Below are positions 43,259 to 43,331 of a stretch of DNA of 43,331 nt, in pieces; position 1 is the first letter of the stretch; each line of letters begins with the position of its first letter. The stretch spans positions 1 to 43,331 of the forward strand of contig JAPLTN010000068.1 of NCBI GenBank assembly GCA_026398135.1, given 5' to 3'. A program made the translations under genes and the position numbers. This DNA comes from Verrucomicrobiota bacterium (GTDB lineage Bacteria > Verrucomicrobiota > Verrucomicrobiia > Opitutales > Opitutaceae). The notes under the pieces were generated by a model, which did no database searches, had not been told where the DNA came from, and saw only the letters and a list, made by a program, of their open reading frames with translations.

Positions 43259-43331
43259 CTAAACGCCTAACTCTTCCGCCAGCTTGGCGATGGCCTCGCG
43301 TTGAGCGCGTTGCGGTGAAGACTTGCCCCCT
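43259..43331 (-). CDS. C-terminal end of an unidentified protein (partial)
   Basis: The minus-strand frame entering at the window edge reads GKSSPQRAQREAIAKLAEELGV and stops at TAG (43261-43259). The Ala/Glu/Lys-rich helical composition and the GC-rich codon use look like real coding sequence. It would precede hsdM by 126 bases. Only 23 residues are visible, too few to assign a family. A helix-turn-helix or restriction-accessory protein is possible, but this is a guess. Confidence 0.4.
   Translation of the reverse strand, partial: GGKSSPQRAQREAIAKLAEELGV

Noticed and set aside
1-43331. CRISPR arrays, tRNA and rRNA genes
   Set aside because: No regularly spaced repeats of CRISPR type and no cloverleaf or rRNA-like sequence were recognised by eye; a tRNAscan or Rfam run would settle it.

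Overview
The window is GC-rich, densely packed bacterial chromosome, apart from the first 1.5 kb, which is much richer in A+T. Few starts have a clear Shine-Dalgarno sequence. The mix of a hibernation factor, pyrH, frr, proB, an S18 gene, FloA/NfeD membrane genes, an exosortase-type protease and a Wza/BY-kinase pair with a beta-barrel protein suggests a Verrucomicrobiota bacterium of the Opitutales/Opitutaceae type. That is inferred from protein character, not from a marker tree.

Layout. (1) 1-1490: end of an integron-type cassette array, with two complete attC-like sites, one broken attC, a secreted TonB-C protein cassette and a ParE-type toxin-antitoxin cassette, closed by an IS30-family transposase remnant. 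(2) 1861-8611: core genes hpf, pyrH, a hybrid histidine kinase placed between pyrH and frr, frr, proB, rpsR and a Sua5/TsaC gene. (3) 8626-14722: polysaccharide export genes (BY-kinase, Wza-like, outer-membrane barrel) and a divergent membrane TPR protein. (4) 14719-19616: minus-strand run of NfeD protease, short NfeD, FloA, a membrane-anchored coiled-coil protein and hisC. (5) 19670-30608: an EF-hand membrane protein, a lipoprotein, a stand-alone exosortase/archaeosortase, metY behind a possible structured leader, a secreted small protein, a membrane esterase, an ArsC/Spx-like protein, a 158-bp fold-back element, an HDOD protein and galK. (6) 30605-43331: a type I restriction-modification island on the minus strand, hsdM-hsdS-[PHP/SMC-like ATPase, AlbA-type ATPase, opposing PD-(D/E)XK-like protein]-NYN-hsdR-YgjP-VOC.

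The most interesting region is the restriction island. hsdS and hsdR are separated by about 5 kb of accessory genes. The 27 bases encoding the conserved hsdS tail are repeated, with one mismatch and in the same orientation, at the far end of that insert, so the accessory set is flanked by direct repeats of the 3' end of hsdS. Beyond the repeat lies a minus-strand promoter candidate whose spacer holds a perfect 20-bp palindrome of LacI-operator type. A strong terminator then runs straight into the NYN-hsdR-ygjP operon.

A second theme is regulatory. At three places (sua5, wza and the NYN gene) an intrinsic terminator with a seven-T tail sits directly against, or within a few bases of, the downstream start codon. 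Downstream expression there would depend on terminator read-through.
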